Positions 45,101 through 55,736 are shown, counted from the first letter of the stretch. The stretch is DNA of 64,000 bases from Asterochloris sp. CNOR1 (GCA_963969365.1 OZ017762.1:868001-932000), one strand, 5' to 3'. The notes: generated by a model from the letters alone, not told the origin. Made by a program: numbers and translations.

Positions 45101-47796
45101 CTAGCTGACACTGCACCAGTTTAGTTCGGGATGCCTTTGCAGCCAGCTCAGAGGCTTGGCCTGGCTGAGCAGGGAGGCTGCCAGCGCCCGCTTCTCTGCC
45201 AGCCAAGGCTGCCTGCAGGTCAGTGCAGAGCGTAGTCAGCAGGCTGGTTGCAGCGAAAATGCCGCCAGAGCCTGCATCTCTTTTAGCTCAGCCTTCAGCA
45301 AGGTGACCTTCTACGCTTAGGAAGCCATGGCACTCTGCTTGGAGGCCTGATTCAGGGGCAATGCTGCCATACTGAGCTTCCCATCCACTTCAGCCTGCTG
45401 CAGGATCAACTTCAGAAGAAACACAGAGAGCTCAAGCAGTCAGCTCAGATGCCTTCAGCTGGTTTTGAAAGGATGTTGTGAGTGCCCGTCCCCATCTCAG
45501 TTGGGCCTGCAGCGTGTTCCTTGAATCATTCTCAGCAGCCTGCAGAGAGGCCTCCGCCTGGCTGAGCAGAGTGGCTACCAGCGTCTGCTTCTTGGGCAGC
45601 TGAGCCTGCAGCCAGGAATGTTAGGTGTTATCAACAGCCTGCTCTGGCGCCTCCACGTGACTGAGCAGGGAGGCTGGCAGGACCTTTGCCCTCCAGCTGA
45701 ACCTGCACCCCGTGTCAGAAGACAGCGCAGGCAACCTGCTCAACAAGCCGCCAAATGGCCCGGCAGGAATACTGCCACTGCCTTCCTCCAGCTGAGCCTG
45801 CAGCACTTGGTGTAGATCTCTTCTTGCGCAGGCCTGCGCCTGCCTCTGCTGCCTGCCATGAAGGCAGTGGGGCACAGTCTTACACCGCATGCGGCTGCTC
45901 ACCAGCAGGGCAGCCGCCTCATGGCTCAGCCCTGCTTACTTGCCTCAAGGCAGTGAGACAGACGCAGTGCCACCATAGTCTGCCGTCCCGCTCAGTCCTG
46001 GACCTCTCACCTGCAGGGCTGCAAGCTCCTGCCTTAGGGCGTGCTGCTGACCGTCAAGTCCTTGCTGCCTTGTCTGGAGGCAGATTGCCATTCTCTCCTT
46101 TAGCTTGTGCGCTTCTGCCTCCAGCTGTGCCGTTTTCAGGACAATGCCTTGCTTGGCGGCGTCTGCCTGCAGGCGTTGCTCCTGTACAAACATGAAAGTG
46201 CAGGCCCTTTTCTACAAAACCCAAAGACCGTACAGAGTCATGCACCTCTAACATGAGCCTGCAGCAAGCCAGCAAAGTCCTGATATGCAGGTAACAAATG
46301 TCTTCAGACTTTCATGGGATGCTGACACATGTCAGGCAGCTCTGCTCAGCTACATGGCACAACCACCTGTGGAGCTCAGAATTGTGCTGACCCAAATTGC
46401 TGCTGCTGTCTAAGACTTACCAGCTGCTTCAAATTGCTGCGGATGCTGGCCAGGCCTTTGTTGGTGCGACTGAGCTCCTCGTGGGCTGCTGCCGTCTCTT
46501 TGAGCCACCTGCAGAGCCGCAGCATGAGCATGGCATACCACTCAGTGTGCTGTGTGGCAGCGTAGATGCACCTGCAGGCAAGGCATGTGCAGCGCCACAG
46601 CCCACTGACCTGAGGCCGTTGAATGCGTAGCCCACATGAATTGCTGCATTTCTGTCAAGCATTGGCACCCTCTCAGGGATGCTGGCTGCAAGGCATTGCG
46701 TCTCACCTGCTGTAGCCTGATGTGTCATGTATCAGCGTGGCAATCTGGTCTGTGTCTGCAGGCAGAGGCAGCAGCATTGAGAGGGATGACTTGTAGTAAC
46801 TGTCTACAGTGCTGGCATGCTCCGTTTCTTATCCCAGGTCATTTATACGCGAGGCTCTCTGTCTGCAGAGGGCTCGTGCACAAGGCTAAGTAAGTAGCAG
46901 CGTTGGGTCTCACTCTGCTGCCTGCAGGTGCTGCCACTCACTGTTGTCATCTGCCAAGGTAGTGATCTGAGCCTGCTTGATGTTGCAGCACGGCCTGTCT
47001 AGGCAGATGCTACAGGCAGTCAAGAACTCCTGCACAAGGGAGTTTGCAATGTCAGTGTCCTGCTCTCAGAAGCGACATAGTTGAGCATGCACACAGCCTG
47101 TCCAAGCAGGTGCACTGAGCAGTCCCTGCCCCATTCAGGGACAGCTTCAATGGTGTGCTCAGCTGTGCTTCATGCATGCAGCACAGCTCATGCAGCAGGC
47201 AGTCATGGACTCCTGTGCACAGAGGCGCAGTGTCAGTCCCTCTTGAATATGCTTGAATTCAGCAACTTGGTGGCTGGGGAGGGTACCTTGAGTTCCTTGG
47301 CTGTTCTTATCTTGTCATTCAGCTTGTGCACACGACTGCCATCTGGGGCAAGCGTTGTGCGCAGCTTGTGTGTGAAGGTGCTGTCCTGGCCCTTCAACTC
47401 CAGGCAGACCTCACATGGCTGCACTGCGTATCTTGACTCAGACAGAGCTGCCATGGACAGACAGCAGCCAAGAACTGAAGTCAGCACGAGACGTTTCTTC
47501 ACCTGTTCACTCCCATTTCTGCGAAGCTCACTGAGGCGCCTGACCCCAAGTGCTGAGGGAGGGCAGGCAGTGGCAAAACAGATGGCCGCCATTGCATTGC
47601 TCTTGCCTACAGTGACAGGACGAAGGCTGAGAGGACTGCGCTATAAAACAGTGCAACTTCGAATCTGCATGCCTGCCCCATTTGGCCCAACAAAGCCCGA
47701 CAGACCAGGGCCCAGCCCTGTGATCCTGCAGCTTTCATAGCTCATGAAGGCCTGAATGGTGATGGCCGAAATATAGCAGGACCCCAGGGAGCTCAT
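36108..47796 (-). CDS. SMC-family chromosome ATPase (SMC2-like overall, bacterial-like H-loop)
   Basis: SMC proteins form coiled-coil ATP-driven rings that fold or hold chromosomes. About 29 exons, at least 1,158 aa. N-head: 47673-47796, 47503-47606, 47287-47418, 46942-47029, 46707-46755, 46421-46508, 46011-46181. Coil 1: (unresolved part 45014-46010), 44867-45013, 44313-44457, 44025-44172, 43483-43654. Hinge: 43050-43182, 42659-42838, 42272-42429, 41797-41868. Coil 2 and C-head: 41581-41718, 41211-41415, 41000-41103, 40427-40567, 39885-40122, 38758-38831, 38262-38309, 37939-38049, 37487-37567, 36918-37115, 36608-36652, 36403-36456, 36229-36315, 36108-36149. Motifs: Walker A GPNGAGKSN (37-45); hinge ALDLIAGHKLHVVLVP and VTLDGKISNPGSLQGG; LLPGM; signature LSGGQRTLLSLAVILA; Walker B VFLMDEIDAALDESNQ; H-loop ILCVTHN. 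Three GC donors. LLPG and LSGGQR are SMC2-like, but VTHN is not typical of eukaryotic SMC1-6. Confidence 0.88.
38750..38985 (-). repeat. Echo of SMC coil exon 38758-38831
   Basis: The exon segment gctgcaggcccttgagctcctt-(g/c)tc(a/c)-cacctcct is copied at about 38900-38945, roughly 120 bp away, and followed by a similar gatga-c-gatcacctgcagac tail. The copy is in the adjoining intron. Confidence 0.8.
39160..39925 (-). repeat. Echo array of SMC coil exon end (five or more copies)
   Basis: The end of exon 39885-40122 (catgctgcatcaatgcctgcaagccctcc) recurs in altered form near 39275, 39335, 39390, 39565 and 39850, each with g/catgct(g)catca(g)-ct(c)ctgcagg. They fill the roughly 1-kb intron between two coil exons that join in phase without them. 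Confidence 0.75.
45100..45815 (-). repeat. Duplicated coiled-coil exon fragments in SMC N-terminal coil
   Basis: Four related fragments follow tgcag acceptors: AALAGREAGAG (45215), AQLPKKQTLVATLLSQAEAS (45610), VQLEGKGPASLLSHVEAPEQ (45700) and AQLEEGSGS (45800). The second and third share LLS(Q/H)(A/V)EA-xQA(A/V)(E/D)N. At most one or two can be true exons; good donors are hard to find, so this part of the gene model is open. Confidence 0.6.
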
Positions 47797-49417
47797 TCAG
47801 GCTTCCTGCAATGGTCTCAACTGATCAGATCCGCCGTGACCGCTGCACGGTGTGGTCACGATGCGGCAAAATGCCAGGCCTGGAGTTAGGTCATCATCAG
47901 AGAGGGAAGCCCCTGGCCTGAGATCTGAGGCCTGTGACACCTCTGAAAAGCTTCGAGAGGAGCAGATCAAGCATGAAACGCGACCAGGCGCCAACTAGCC
48001 GTTACATCAGCTGCACACTCACAGGCATCACCAGCATGTCACAGGCAAGATGATCCTGGCAAACAGCAATGTCTCTCGACATGAGGCAGCTTCACAAGCT
48101 GGAGTGGGCTACATCATCATACAAGCAATGACTGGCCCCAATGTACAGCATCTCAGGGTTGCAGCATGCACTAGGCGTGTGGGAGCACAAGGCGGATGGG
48201 CCCAAAACAGGAGCTTGACAGGCAGGCTGGGCAAGTGCACAGAACAAATACTCCTTGTTCCAGATTTGAGAAGCCGCACTGTGCTGAAGAGAGCATGTAT
48301 AAGTGAAATCTGAGGACCAGACAGCTCTGGTATCAAACCCTCATGGGTGGCAGCGCATGGTGATGGAGGTCATGGACGCGCATCCCTGTTGGTGCCTGTG
48401 CTGTTAGGGGGCGTGGCCACGGCTCTGCATGGGACAGGTGACAAGGCTCCGTTTTACCATGCAGGGCCAATGGGCTGTCATAACGGCATCAAGTCACAAT
48501 CGTCCGCCGAGCAGTAGCTAGCGGTGAACATAGGCAAGCGGTCTGGCAAGTCTGCATCTTTAAAGCACTGCACCCACCAGTGCCTCACACAATCTTAGAC
48601 AGCTTCTGTGCAGTGCGTGCATTGCCTCATCCGAGATGCTTGCTACAGCACTTGAGGCCCTTGTGTGCCTGAGGAGATTTCTGCGCCGAATCATGGCAGC
48701 ATCAGGGTTGCTCGGAGAAACATACCTGGCAGCCCCTCAGACAGTCAGGCTTCTTCTGCTGGCAGTATTTGCCATGTCCCTTGCTTGCTGCATGAATGCT
48801 TGCCGTGCTGGCTCCAAGCCAACGATGCTTGATTGGTGCAGTGCAGGAGCCTGTTCTGCTATTGAAGACTTTGCACACGTAAAGCAGCCAGAGGCAGACC
48901 AAGGCATAAAGACTTGACTCCACCTCAGTGAGGCGACAGCCACCTGATCGGGTGTCATGACACCTCAGGCTAGCCTTGAGTCGTGCCATATGACCACTTT
49001 TCAGTACAACACGGATGTCCATTGTCAAATTGACCTTCCTGCCAACTCCTCGGGAGCACATATCAGCTTGACATATAGCGCACAGACTTGCATTGCGAGA
49101 ATAAGCACAGTCAGCTTGACCGTTTCAGCTTGCGTGTTACTCATGTCCCCAGCAGGCAACAGCGCACTTCATTTGCCACCTGTTATGTGTCTAGTCTGAC
49201 GTGACGCTGCTTTCACTCCTTAGACAGTGTCATGATGTGCATCAACATTTCAGAAGGCAGCAAGGCCGTCAAGGTGATATATGCATGCGTCAGCCAGTCA
49301 GCAGAGCTGCAGGCAATGGCATGGGCTTCATCTGGCAGAGGCGCGCCCTGCTGCGCGAGCCACAGCAGGATGCTGGGCTTGACAGCAATCAAATCGTCAA
49401 TTTCCTCATCTTCATCA
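47797..49417. other. Intergenic region upstream of SMC gene
   Basis: 1.6 kb with no supported exon. It separates the SMC start from the 3' end of the repeat-protein gene on the same strand and should hold the SMC promoter. Confidence 0.45.
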
Positions 49418-50209
49418 TCAAGGCTCCACCATGGACAGGGGGGGTTGCTGCTGCCGTGCCCACTTCAAGGTGACAAGGTCGAGGTTGAGAGCTGCATACA
49501 GTGTTGTGATACCAGACCAGGGGCAGTTGTTCCTGTGGGCCCACTTCAGCACTGCCAAGTGGCCTCCAGCAGCGGCACAGGCGCAGGTGTCCTCATTCCA
49601 ATTGCAGCCATTCTGTCGCGCCCATTGTAGGACTGCCAGGTGGCCCCCTAAGGCTGCGCATGAGCACGTGCAATGATCCCAGTTGCAGCCGCTCTGGCGA
49701 GCCCGCACTAGCACCGCTAGGTGGCCTCCTTCAGCTGCATTGGCGCAGGTTTCCTCATCCCAACTGCAGCCATTCTGTCGCGCCCACTGCAGGACTGCCA
49801 AGTGGCCCCCTCTGGCTGCGCATGCGCACGTGACCCAATCCCAAGGGCAGCTGTTCTGGTACAGCCATTGCAGCAGTGCCAGGTTGCCTCCAGCAGCTGC
49901 TGCAGCACACAGCCTCATTGCCCATGTTTGGGTCAGGGGGTTGTTTGGGTCAGGGGATTGTCCTGCAGCAGTTACCCAGGCATGGGCATGCCAAGAGTAA
50001 CCAGCTTGCTGCCAGGCTGCTTGCAGCGCCTGCAGGTCTCCCTGTGCAGCAGCTTGATGTGCCTGCAGGCAAGGTACCTGTCTGCAGGCAAGGTACCTGT
50101 CTGCAGGCAAGGTACCCTTCAACACCTGTTTTGAGGCCTTGTAACCCTGCAACATCGACAACCTCACTTGTCGGACATCTCCCAGAGCCGGTTCATGTAT
50201 GTCATCCAT
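49418..50209 (-). CDS. Ankyrin-type repeat protein, about 263 aa
   Basis: At least five repeats of about 26 aa with the core GGHLAVLQWARQNGC(S/N)W(D/N)E follow a unique N-terminal segment (AHQAAAQGDLQALQAAWQQA). This short ankyrin-like unit, ending in Gly-Cys-x-Trp, is common in algae, stramenopiles and giant viruses; it is a protein-binding scaffold of unknown partner. The last repeat degenerates (LYAALNLDLVTLKWARQQQP). Two starts are possible: the single frame from 50209, or a short first exon 50169-50218 (MEPWMTYMNRLWEMSD) spliced in phase to an acceptor at 50081. The second removes an N-terminal part coded by a 19-bp tandem repeat and may be the better model. Confidence 0.8.
   Translation of the reverse strand: MDDIHEPALGDVRQVRLSMLQGYKASKQVLKGTLPADRYLACRQVPCLQAHQAAAQGDLQALQAAWQQAGYSWHAHAWVTAAGQSPDPNNPLTQTWAMRLCAAAAAGGNLALLQWLYQNSCPWDWVTCACAARGGHLAVLQWARQNGCSWDEETCANAAEGGHLAVLVRARQSGCNWDHCTCSCAALGGHLAVLQWARQNGCNWNEDTCACAAAGGHLAVLKWAHRNNCPWSGITTLYAALNLDLVTLKWARQQQPPLSMVEP
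50058..50115. repeat. 19-bp tandem repeat, three copies
   Basis: Unit core ctgcaggcaaggtacc(t) repeated three times without change except the last base. On the minus strand every unit creates a ttgcctgcag acceptor-like site at the 5' end of the repeat-protein gene. The unit length is not a multiple of three. Confidence 0.9.
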
Positions 50210-50218
50210 GGCTCCATG

Positions 50219-50788
50219 TATGGGGGCTTGCCAGCCAGGGTCTTGTCGCCCTCCCCCTTCTTCTTCACGAATTATACATTGCCTGGCTGTCTTTGACCTG
50301 TGAGGTCAGGTAGGGTGAGGTCAAAAGGCCTGGATTGCCAAGCTTCTGAATTGCATTCCCATGTCCCCAAGTATCACATGCAGCGTTCTAGCAGATATAC
50401 TGAGTTGCAATGTGATTGCAGGGAGCCTTCCCCGGCCGACGTTTGCAAGATGTGCTATCAGCCCCACACCCGGGATCAGTGCAAGCTGCACAGGCAGTAG
50501 CTGAGCAAGGTATGGGCCTTTCCATTCCATGAAATGATGGTGCTACCCTGAGCCTGAGCCCTATAGCAGATGAGTGTTGGCACATGGCTGCTGATGTACC
50601 ATGCTGGTGGTGCTGCCATGAGTACCACAGCAGGTCAGCACCAGCGCCAGCTCCATGACTGCACGAAGACTACACATAGATCACATCAATGCTAAGTGCA
50701 ATAAATCAGCAAGCAGAATGGTACAAAGAAGCGAGATGGAAACCATTGTTCAACACTGGCATGGGGCAGCCGTTCTTGTGCAGCAGAG
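50219..50788. other. Intergenic region
   Basis: 570 bp between the acetyltransferase stop and the repeat-protein start, both on the minus strand. No exon supported. Confidence 0.45.
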
Positions 50789-51363
50789 CTAATAGTCAGG
50801 ATTGTAGACCCCAGGATTGTCATGCTCATACTCTGGGTTGTTCCAGGAGTAAAAGTTGTGCTTGGTGTCCAGGGAGAGGCCAGCACTTGGATACAGCTTG
50901 TTGCCAACCTTGTTCGTCTTCTCGGTCTCCAAATTCAGCCCTGACGCACCTGTGTCCTTGCACAGCTGGTAACAGCGGTTAATGAGCAGCTTGGAAACTC
51001 CCTGGCCGCGGTGGCTGGGCGCCACATACAGGTCATTCAGCAGCCAGTGCTTGCCTGCAGCAGACAAGTGCCCATGTGTCAGTTAGAGAGGCGAAATAAC
51101 AGCTGCCCGAACTTGTCTCTTCCAATCAGCTCACCCATGCTCAGGGATGAGAAGAGTGGGTAGAGCTGTGCCATGCCAACAGCCTCTGTACTGGCATACG
51201 CGAGGAACACAACGGATTCCTGCTTGCTGAGACGCTCTTGCAAAAATATCCGCGCTCTGGAGCTGTTTTCGGGCTGTCGGTAGAACTTCAGGTACTGCTC
51301 AAATAGTGGTGCAATGACCTCCACATCCTCAAGTGAAGCCTGCCTGATGCTCACATTGGACAT
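50789..51363 (-). CDS. GNAT-family N-acetyltransferase
   Basis: GNAT enzymes move acetyl from acetyl-CoA to an amine (small molecule, peptide or protein). Two exons, 51135-51363 and 50789-51054, join to 164 aa. Motif order fits the fold: N-terminal SIRQASLEDVEVIAPLFEQY, strand VVFLAYASTEAVGMAQLYPL, then motif A LNDLYVAPSHRGQGVSKLLI with the CoA loop H-R-G-Q-G-V near residues 91-96, then GASGLNLETEKTNKVGNKLY and the C-terminal DTKHNFYSWNNPEY. The compact single-domain form resembles bacterial GNATs; transfer followed by gain of one intron is possible. In-frame upstream Met codons reach 51450, but homologous-looking sequence starts at MSNVSIRQ. Divergent from WTAP. Confidence 0.88.
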
Positions 51364-51734
51364 CACAGACGGCTTGGCCAAGATTGTGAAAGCTGCTAAT
51401 TCCCCTGACCGCGCAGGATCGCTCCACACCTGCATGCTGACACCAGACACCCTGAGCAGCAGGTTGGCATGACTTGATGCTACAATTCACCACATGCTGC
51501 ACGGAATCTTCTTACACTGCACCGTGATCCCAGCAGGTCTTTTGGGTGCCAGGAAATTGAACCTGGCCCTGACGATTGGAGTGCCCCCCCTTACTTAGGT
51601 CGCCATGTAGGGGTTCCTACCTGATACCAGTTTTGAGACAGTCTTTTCCAGGGGGCCTTGGTCTGGTGGCCCGCATGGAGGAGGTGCGTCTGCCCACCGT
51701 ACCAAAGTGTTCTGCTGCATGCTATTGGGCTTCC
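51364..51734. promoter_or_regulatory. Divergent promoter region GNAT / WTAP
   Basis: 371 bp between start codons on opposite strands. An upstream ATG at 51675 is in frame with WTAP and could extend it by 20 residues. Confidence 0.55.
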
Positions 51735-54700
51735 ATGTATGAAATGAACAAGCTGCTGCAGGATGACTTATATGGAGGGGACATCTACGACACTGTGGCA
51801 GAGCCAGTTCTGCCAGCGGCAAACACGCCTGCAGATGACTCCAGCAGGCGCCAGGTTGACCATGCCAGAGACATATGTTGCCTTCTTGTGTGCTGCTCAC
51901 AACTGCACACTCTGTGCTTCACTAACTCTACCATCATGCAGGTGCCTGTCAAGGTGCAAGAGCCCACCCCCATGGAGGCTGATGCTCCCGCCAGGTACCT
52001 GGTCAGGGCACTGCATCAATGTGTATTGGCCAGACACTCATTGGCGACCTGCTTGATCCACAGCACACCTGCGAAATGCTGTGCCCACACCTCGCCTTTT
52101 CCGGCATTTCTGTTACTTCCCTGCAGGACTGAGGCACCAACCAGCAGCATAGCGGAGCTGCAGGTAAGCTGGACTGCTCCAGGAGCAGCAAGCCATGCAT
52201 TGCTCGTGCCCTGTGCCTCCTCTGCGCATGCAGGCACCCCTGCCAGACAGCCTCCATGCCTCATCCTTGCTCTGCACATGCAGGCACAGCTGGCGACTAC
52301 CCAGGCAAGCCTGGACCGCTGGCAGAGCACCTTTGCCCCTGTGGCACAGGATGCCAGCATCCCACTTGAGCCCGATGCTATCCTGGCTGAGCTGAGGCAG
52401 ACGCGCGAGGCACAACCCAGCGCAGCTGCAGCAGGCCCTGTGAGCAGCGCTGCAGGGGACCTGCTGGCGGCCAGGCAGCGAGAGGAGAGCCTGCAAGTGA
52501 GTGTGGGGGTGGTGCAGGTGTCGGGCAGGGGATGTGGCACAGCATGCTTGCTGCAATGGAATACTGCAAAAGCGGCTGCAGCAGCACTCGCTGCAGGAGC
52601 AAGTGAAGCAGGTGTCGCTGAGCAGGACCCGCCTTCATTCTGAGCTCCCTCATTGGCACATGTTGTTGACAACTTAGCTGTTTCCAAGCCTGTGTGCCAG
52701 CTGGGAGCAAGAGGTGCATCAACAGGCAGCAGGAGGAGGGCCCACATGTGAGTGGGTGGTGCGGGACAGCTGTGTCCATCAGCAGGTGGCGCTGATGTGC
52801 TGACAGGCCATCAAGCATGTTTCAGCAGGTGCAGCAGCTTCTCAAGGGATACATGAACGTTTTAGTGCAGCGGGACAATATTCTGCACTTCAGTGGGCAG
52901 TTGTTCTTGACATGTACAGCCAGGCAGTCAAGGCCTCATATATGTCAGATGTAGCTCACGATGCAGCAGCCGAGAGCCCTGTGAGGCACGCTAGGTTGGC
53001 GGGCAGTCTGCACATGAGTGGGGTCTCAGTCAGGGGCTGGGCACGGCAAGTCGATGCTCATGTCCCACCTGCAGGCCCAGGTGGCAGAGAAGATGCTGGA
53101 GAACTTGGAGCTGCGCAAGGCCATGCACACAGCCAAGGCAGCCTCAGAGCCCACCATTCTCCAGGTGAGCCTTATGTCAGTAGGTCTGGCAGCCTCCAGG
53201 AAGGCAGCGGACTGGCTCACTGTCTGGGCTTGCAATGGTGCTGTGTTTCAACAGGGCCAAGTCCACCAGTAGGGCTGGAGTGGCTTGGCGCAGGCCAGCT
53301 ATAAGCCTGGATGAAGCCTGACAGTGCAGCTGGTTGTCACCTGGTGCAGCCAATGCACAGACAGGTTCCGAGCCCACCATTCTCTGCAGATGAGCCTTCT
53401 GTAGACAGGTCTGGCAGCCTCAAGGAAAGTGGATAGCGTGGCCATCCTGGCATGCATGTTTGCTGTCGTAAACAGGGCCAAGTCCATCAGCATGGCTGAG
53501 GTGGTCTGGTGCATGAAGTCAAGACAGCCTCCCAGGCTGTCCTTCTGCAGGTCAGGCCCCTGCTGCACAGGACTGGGCCTCTGCCAGGCAAGCCCCCCCA
53601 GCATTTGCCACATTGCCAACTCATGGCTGGCAGGTGTGCCAGCTGCTGATGGGCCCCACTGCGAGTGGTGCGCCTGCAGCATGCAGCCTACCTCTGCTCA
53701 ATCTCTTGTTGCAGGTGACAAAGCCGTTATTGCACCTTGCCCTGCTTTCTGTCTGATCCTTCACGCTGCTGCTGCCTGCAAGCTGCCCTCTAAGACCATC
53801 ACCATGCTTGCGATGCAGGTGCGCCAGCTGCTGATGCCACCCGCAGCTTCCCGCGAGTCTGAGCACGCGAACGCAGCCCAGTGTAGTGTCATGGTGAACT
53901 ACAACCCGTAACCCCTATGCCTACGTGCTGCAGGTGCGCCAGCTGCTGCTGGACCCTGCAGTGGCCCGCGAATTTGAGCGCATGAGCGCGCAGCTGCAGG
54001 AGAAGACGCGGGAGGTGCGGCGCCTGTATGAGGACACGCAGGCGATGAACTTCAGCCAGGAGGGCAAGACAGGGCGCCTGCTGATGGCCAAGTGCCGGAC
54101 GCTGCAGGTGGGCAAGGTGGTTCAGAATCAGAAAGCGGTCGCTCCGCAGGGGCCGCTTCGCTGCCTGCTCAACCTCTGCAGGCAGCCAACCAGGAGACAT
54201 GGCTTACAGTTGGCCAGGGTGCAGTACACGTCCTGCATAGCTTGACATGGTTCCTGCAGGAAGAGAACGAGGAGATGGGACGGGAGCTGGGCGAGGGCAA
54301 GGTGCACGGCCTGGAGAGGCAGCTGGCCCTGGCCAAGAGCTTTGCGGAGGACATGCGGCGTGCGCACGCAGAGCTGGAGGATCACTGCACCACGCTGGAT
54401 GAGGAGGCCGAGAAGCTGCAGGACGAGGTGGGCAGTGGTATGGAAGCTGAGGCAGCTGTGGGCCACATGGGGTTTATTGTGATTCACGCTTGGGCTGTGC
54501 TGAATGTGGAGGCTGAGAGCCTGTAGGACCATGTGGGCACTTGAGCAGAATTTAGCAAACCTAGTCTCGGTGGAAGGCTGTCATGAAATGTGGGGGCAGA
54601 GAAGCTGCAGATCCAGGCAGGAGCTCAGATTGCTGGAAGTGTACACAGGTGTGTCACAGCGTTGAGGTGTAGGACAAGATTTTTGGTCAACACTACAAGT

Positions 54701-55607
54701 TTGGATGGGTGTGCACGAGGGCCATTGCAGCATATTCTGAATTGGCTGAGCAGGTGCAGAATGAGGTGTATTGAGCGGAACTGCAGTGGAGTGTGCTCTG
54801 CGGGAGCCAGTGGTGATGGGTACCTGAATCAAATGCTGCGTGAGTGAGCACTGCGCGCTAGACAAGGAGGCTGACCTGCGGTAGAGCTGCAAAGCTGCAG
54901 CACAAGATGTGTGCATGCATTGTCCACTCTCCCCAAACATCTGCAGACCTGTGGCTGCAGCAGCGAGTTGTGCTGAGGGCAAGGCTGCCTGTGGGCGTAT
55001 TGTTTTGCGTCCAGTGGCTTGGCCGCTTAGCCTCACAGGCAACATGACACGCAACTGTGCAAACCCTTGACACACACCTAACATCCAGAGCGTCAAGTTG
55101 TGGCAAACAGGCTGACATGAATGCTGTGGACTCCAAACACATCCCATGGAACCTCCTGGGCCCCTGCTGCATAATGCCATCCCATAGCGCCTTAGTGCAA
55201 GACGGCAGAGGCGGACGTCAAGCCCAGACTCCATACCAAAGTCCCCTGAGGCACCCTGCTGCGAAGTGCCAGCCTGCAGGGCAATAAGACAGGGCAGGCC
55301 TAAGTGTCGTTCACGCATGTCCTTGGGTAAGTCTGGTGTCCACCTGCTGCAGAATGCGAGCCTGAGGCGCAAAGTTGCAGAGGCAGAGCTCAAGGTGCAC
55401 CGCGCCCCTCACCCACGGGCGCCCTCAGACCGAGACAGGCGGCCAGGATTTGGAGGTTCATATATGGGTGGCTCGCGTAGCTTTCAGAGCCCCCCTGGCG
55501 GCAGAAGGTCTGGGGAGGCGTCAAACGTGTTGCCCATGAAACGCAGCCTGCCCGACAGGGATTCGGAACGATATCCCAGCAGGCCTCGTGGGGGAATCAG
55601 ACCTTGA
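51735..55607 (+). CDS. FIP37: FIP37/WTAP, m6A writer complex adaptor
   Basis: WTAP/FIP37 is a nuclear-speckle coiled-coil dimer that anchors the METTL3-METTL14 adenosine methyltransferase. Eight exons join in phase to 369 aa: 51735-51854, 51942-51994, 52127-52163, 52284-52496, 53075-53164, 53934-54107, 54260-54427, 55353-55607. Diagnostic block at residues 172-260: RQLLLDPAVAREFERM, then GRLLMAKCRTLQEENEEMGR and EGKVHGLERQLALAKS, which follows the plant FIP37 pattern closely (KMLMAKCRTLQEENEEIG). Coiled coil about residues 85-300. The C-terminal 70 residues are Arg/Gly/Ser/Pro-rich (RDRRPGFGGSYMGGSRSF), an addition compared with Arabidopsis. An in-frame ATG at 51675 is an alternative start. 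Its stop lies 129 bp from that of the convergent gene. Confidence 0.95.
53137..53530 (+). repeat. Echo of WTAP exon 5 end plus intron
   Basis: 53140-53290 recurs at about 53358-53515: gagcccaccattctc, gcagatgagccttctg-agacaggtctggcagcct versus ccaggtgagccttatg-agtaggtctggcagcct, and further on aacagggccaagtcca(c/t)cag. The offset is about 220 bp. The exon end, donor and following intron were copied together. Confidence 0.85.
53808..53990 (+). repeat. Echo of WTAP exon 6 start
   Basis: The real acceptor and exon start at 53926-53990 (tgcaggtgcgccagctgctg...) is preceded about 115 bp upstream (53811-53875) by a copy coding VRQLLMPPAASRESEHANA instead of VRQLLLDPAVAREFERMSA. The copy has no matching donor, and the phase works without it. 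Confidence 0.85.
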
Positions 55608-55736
55608 GTCTCTCCCAGCTTGCTAGTTGTCAACTGAAGCTCTGCATTTTGGCTGACCATTTTGGTTTTGCAGTCACTGTCCTCTGACTCCATTTGCAGC
55701 AGCACTTTAGCATCTCAGCAGTACCCCTGGCCTTCC
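55608..55736. terminator. Shared 3' region of convergent genes
   Basis: Only 129 bp lie between the stop codons of WTAP (plus) and the membrane-protein gene (minus), so the 3' untranslated regions and poly(A) sites must overlap or be very short. No classic tgtaa signal is obvious. Confidence 0.5.

Noticed and set aside
47419-47447. Longer third SMC exon starting ALSESRYAVQ
   Set aside because: Acceptor at that point breaks the frame; acceptor at 47418 gives PCEVCLELKG in phase.
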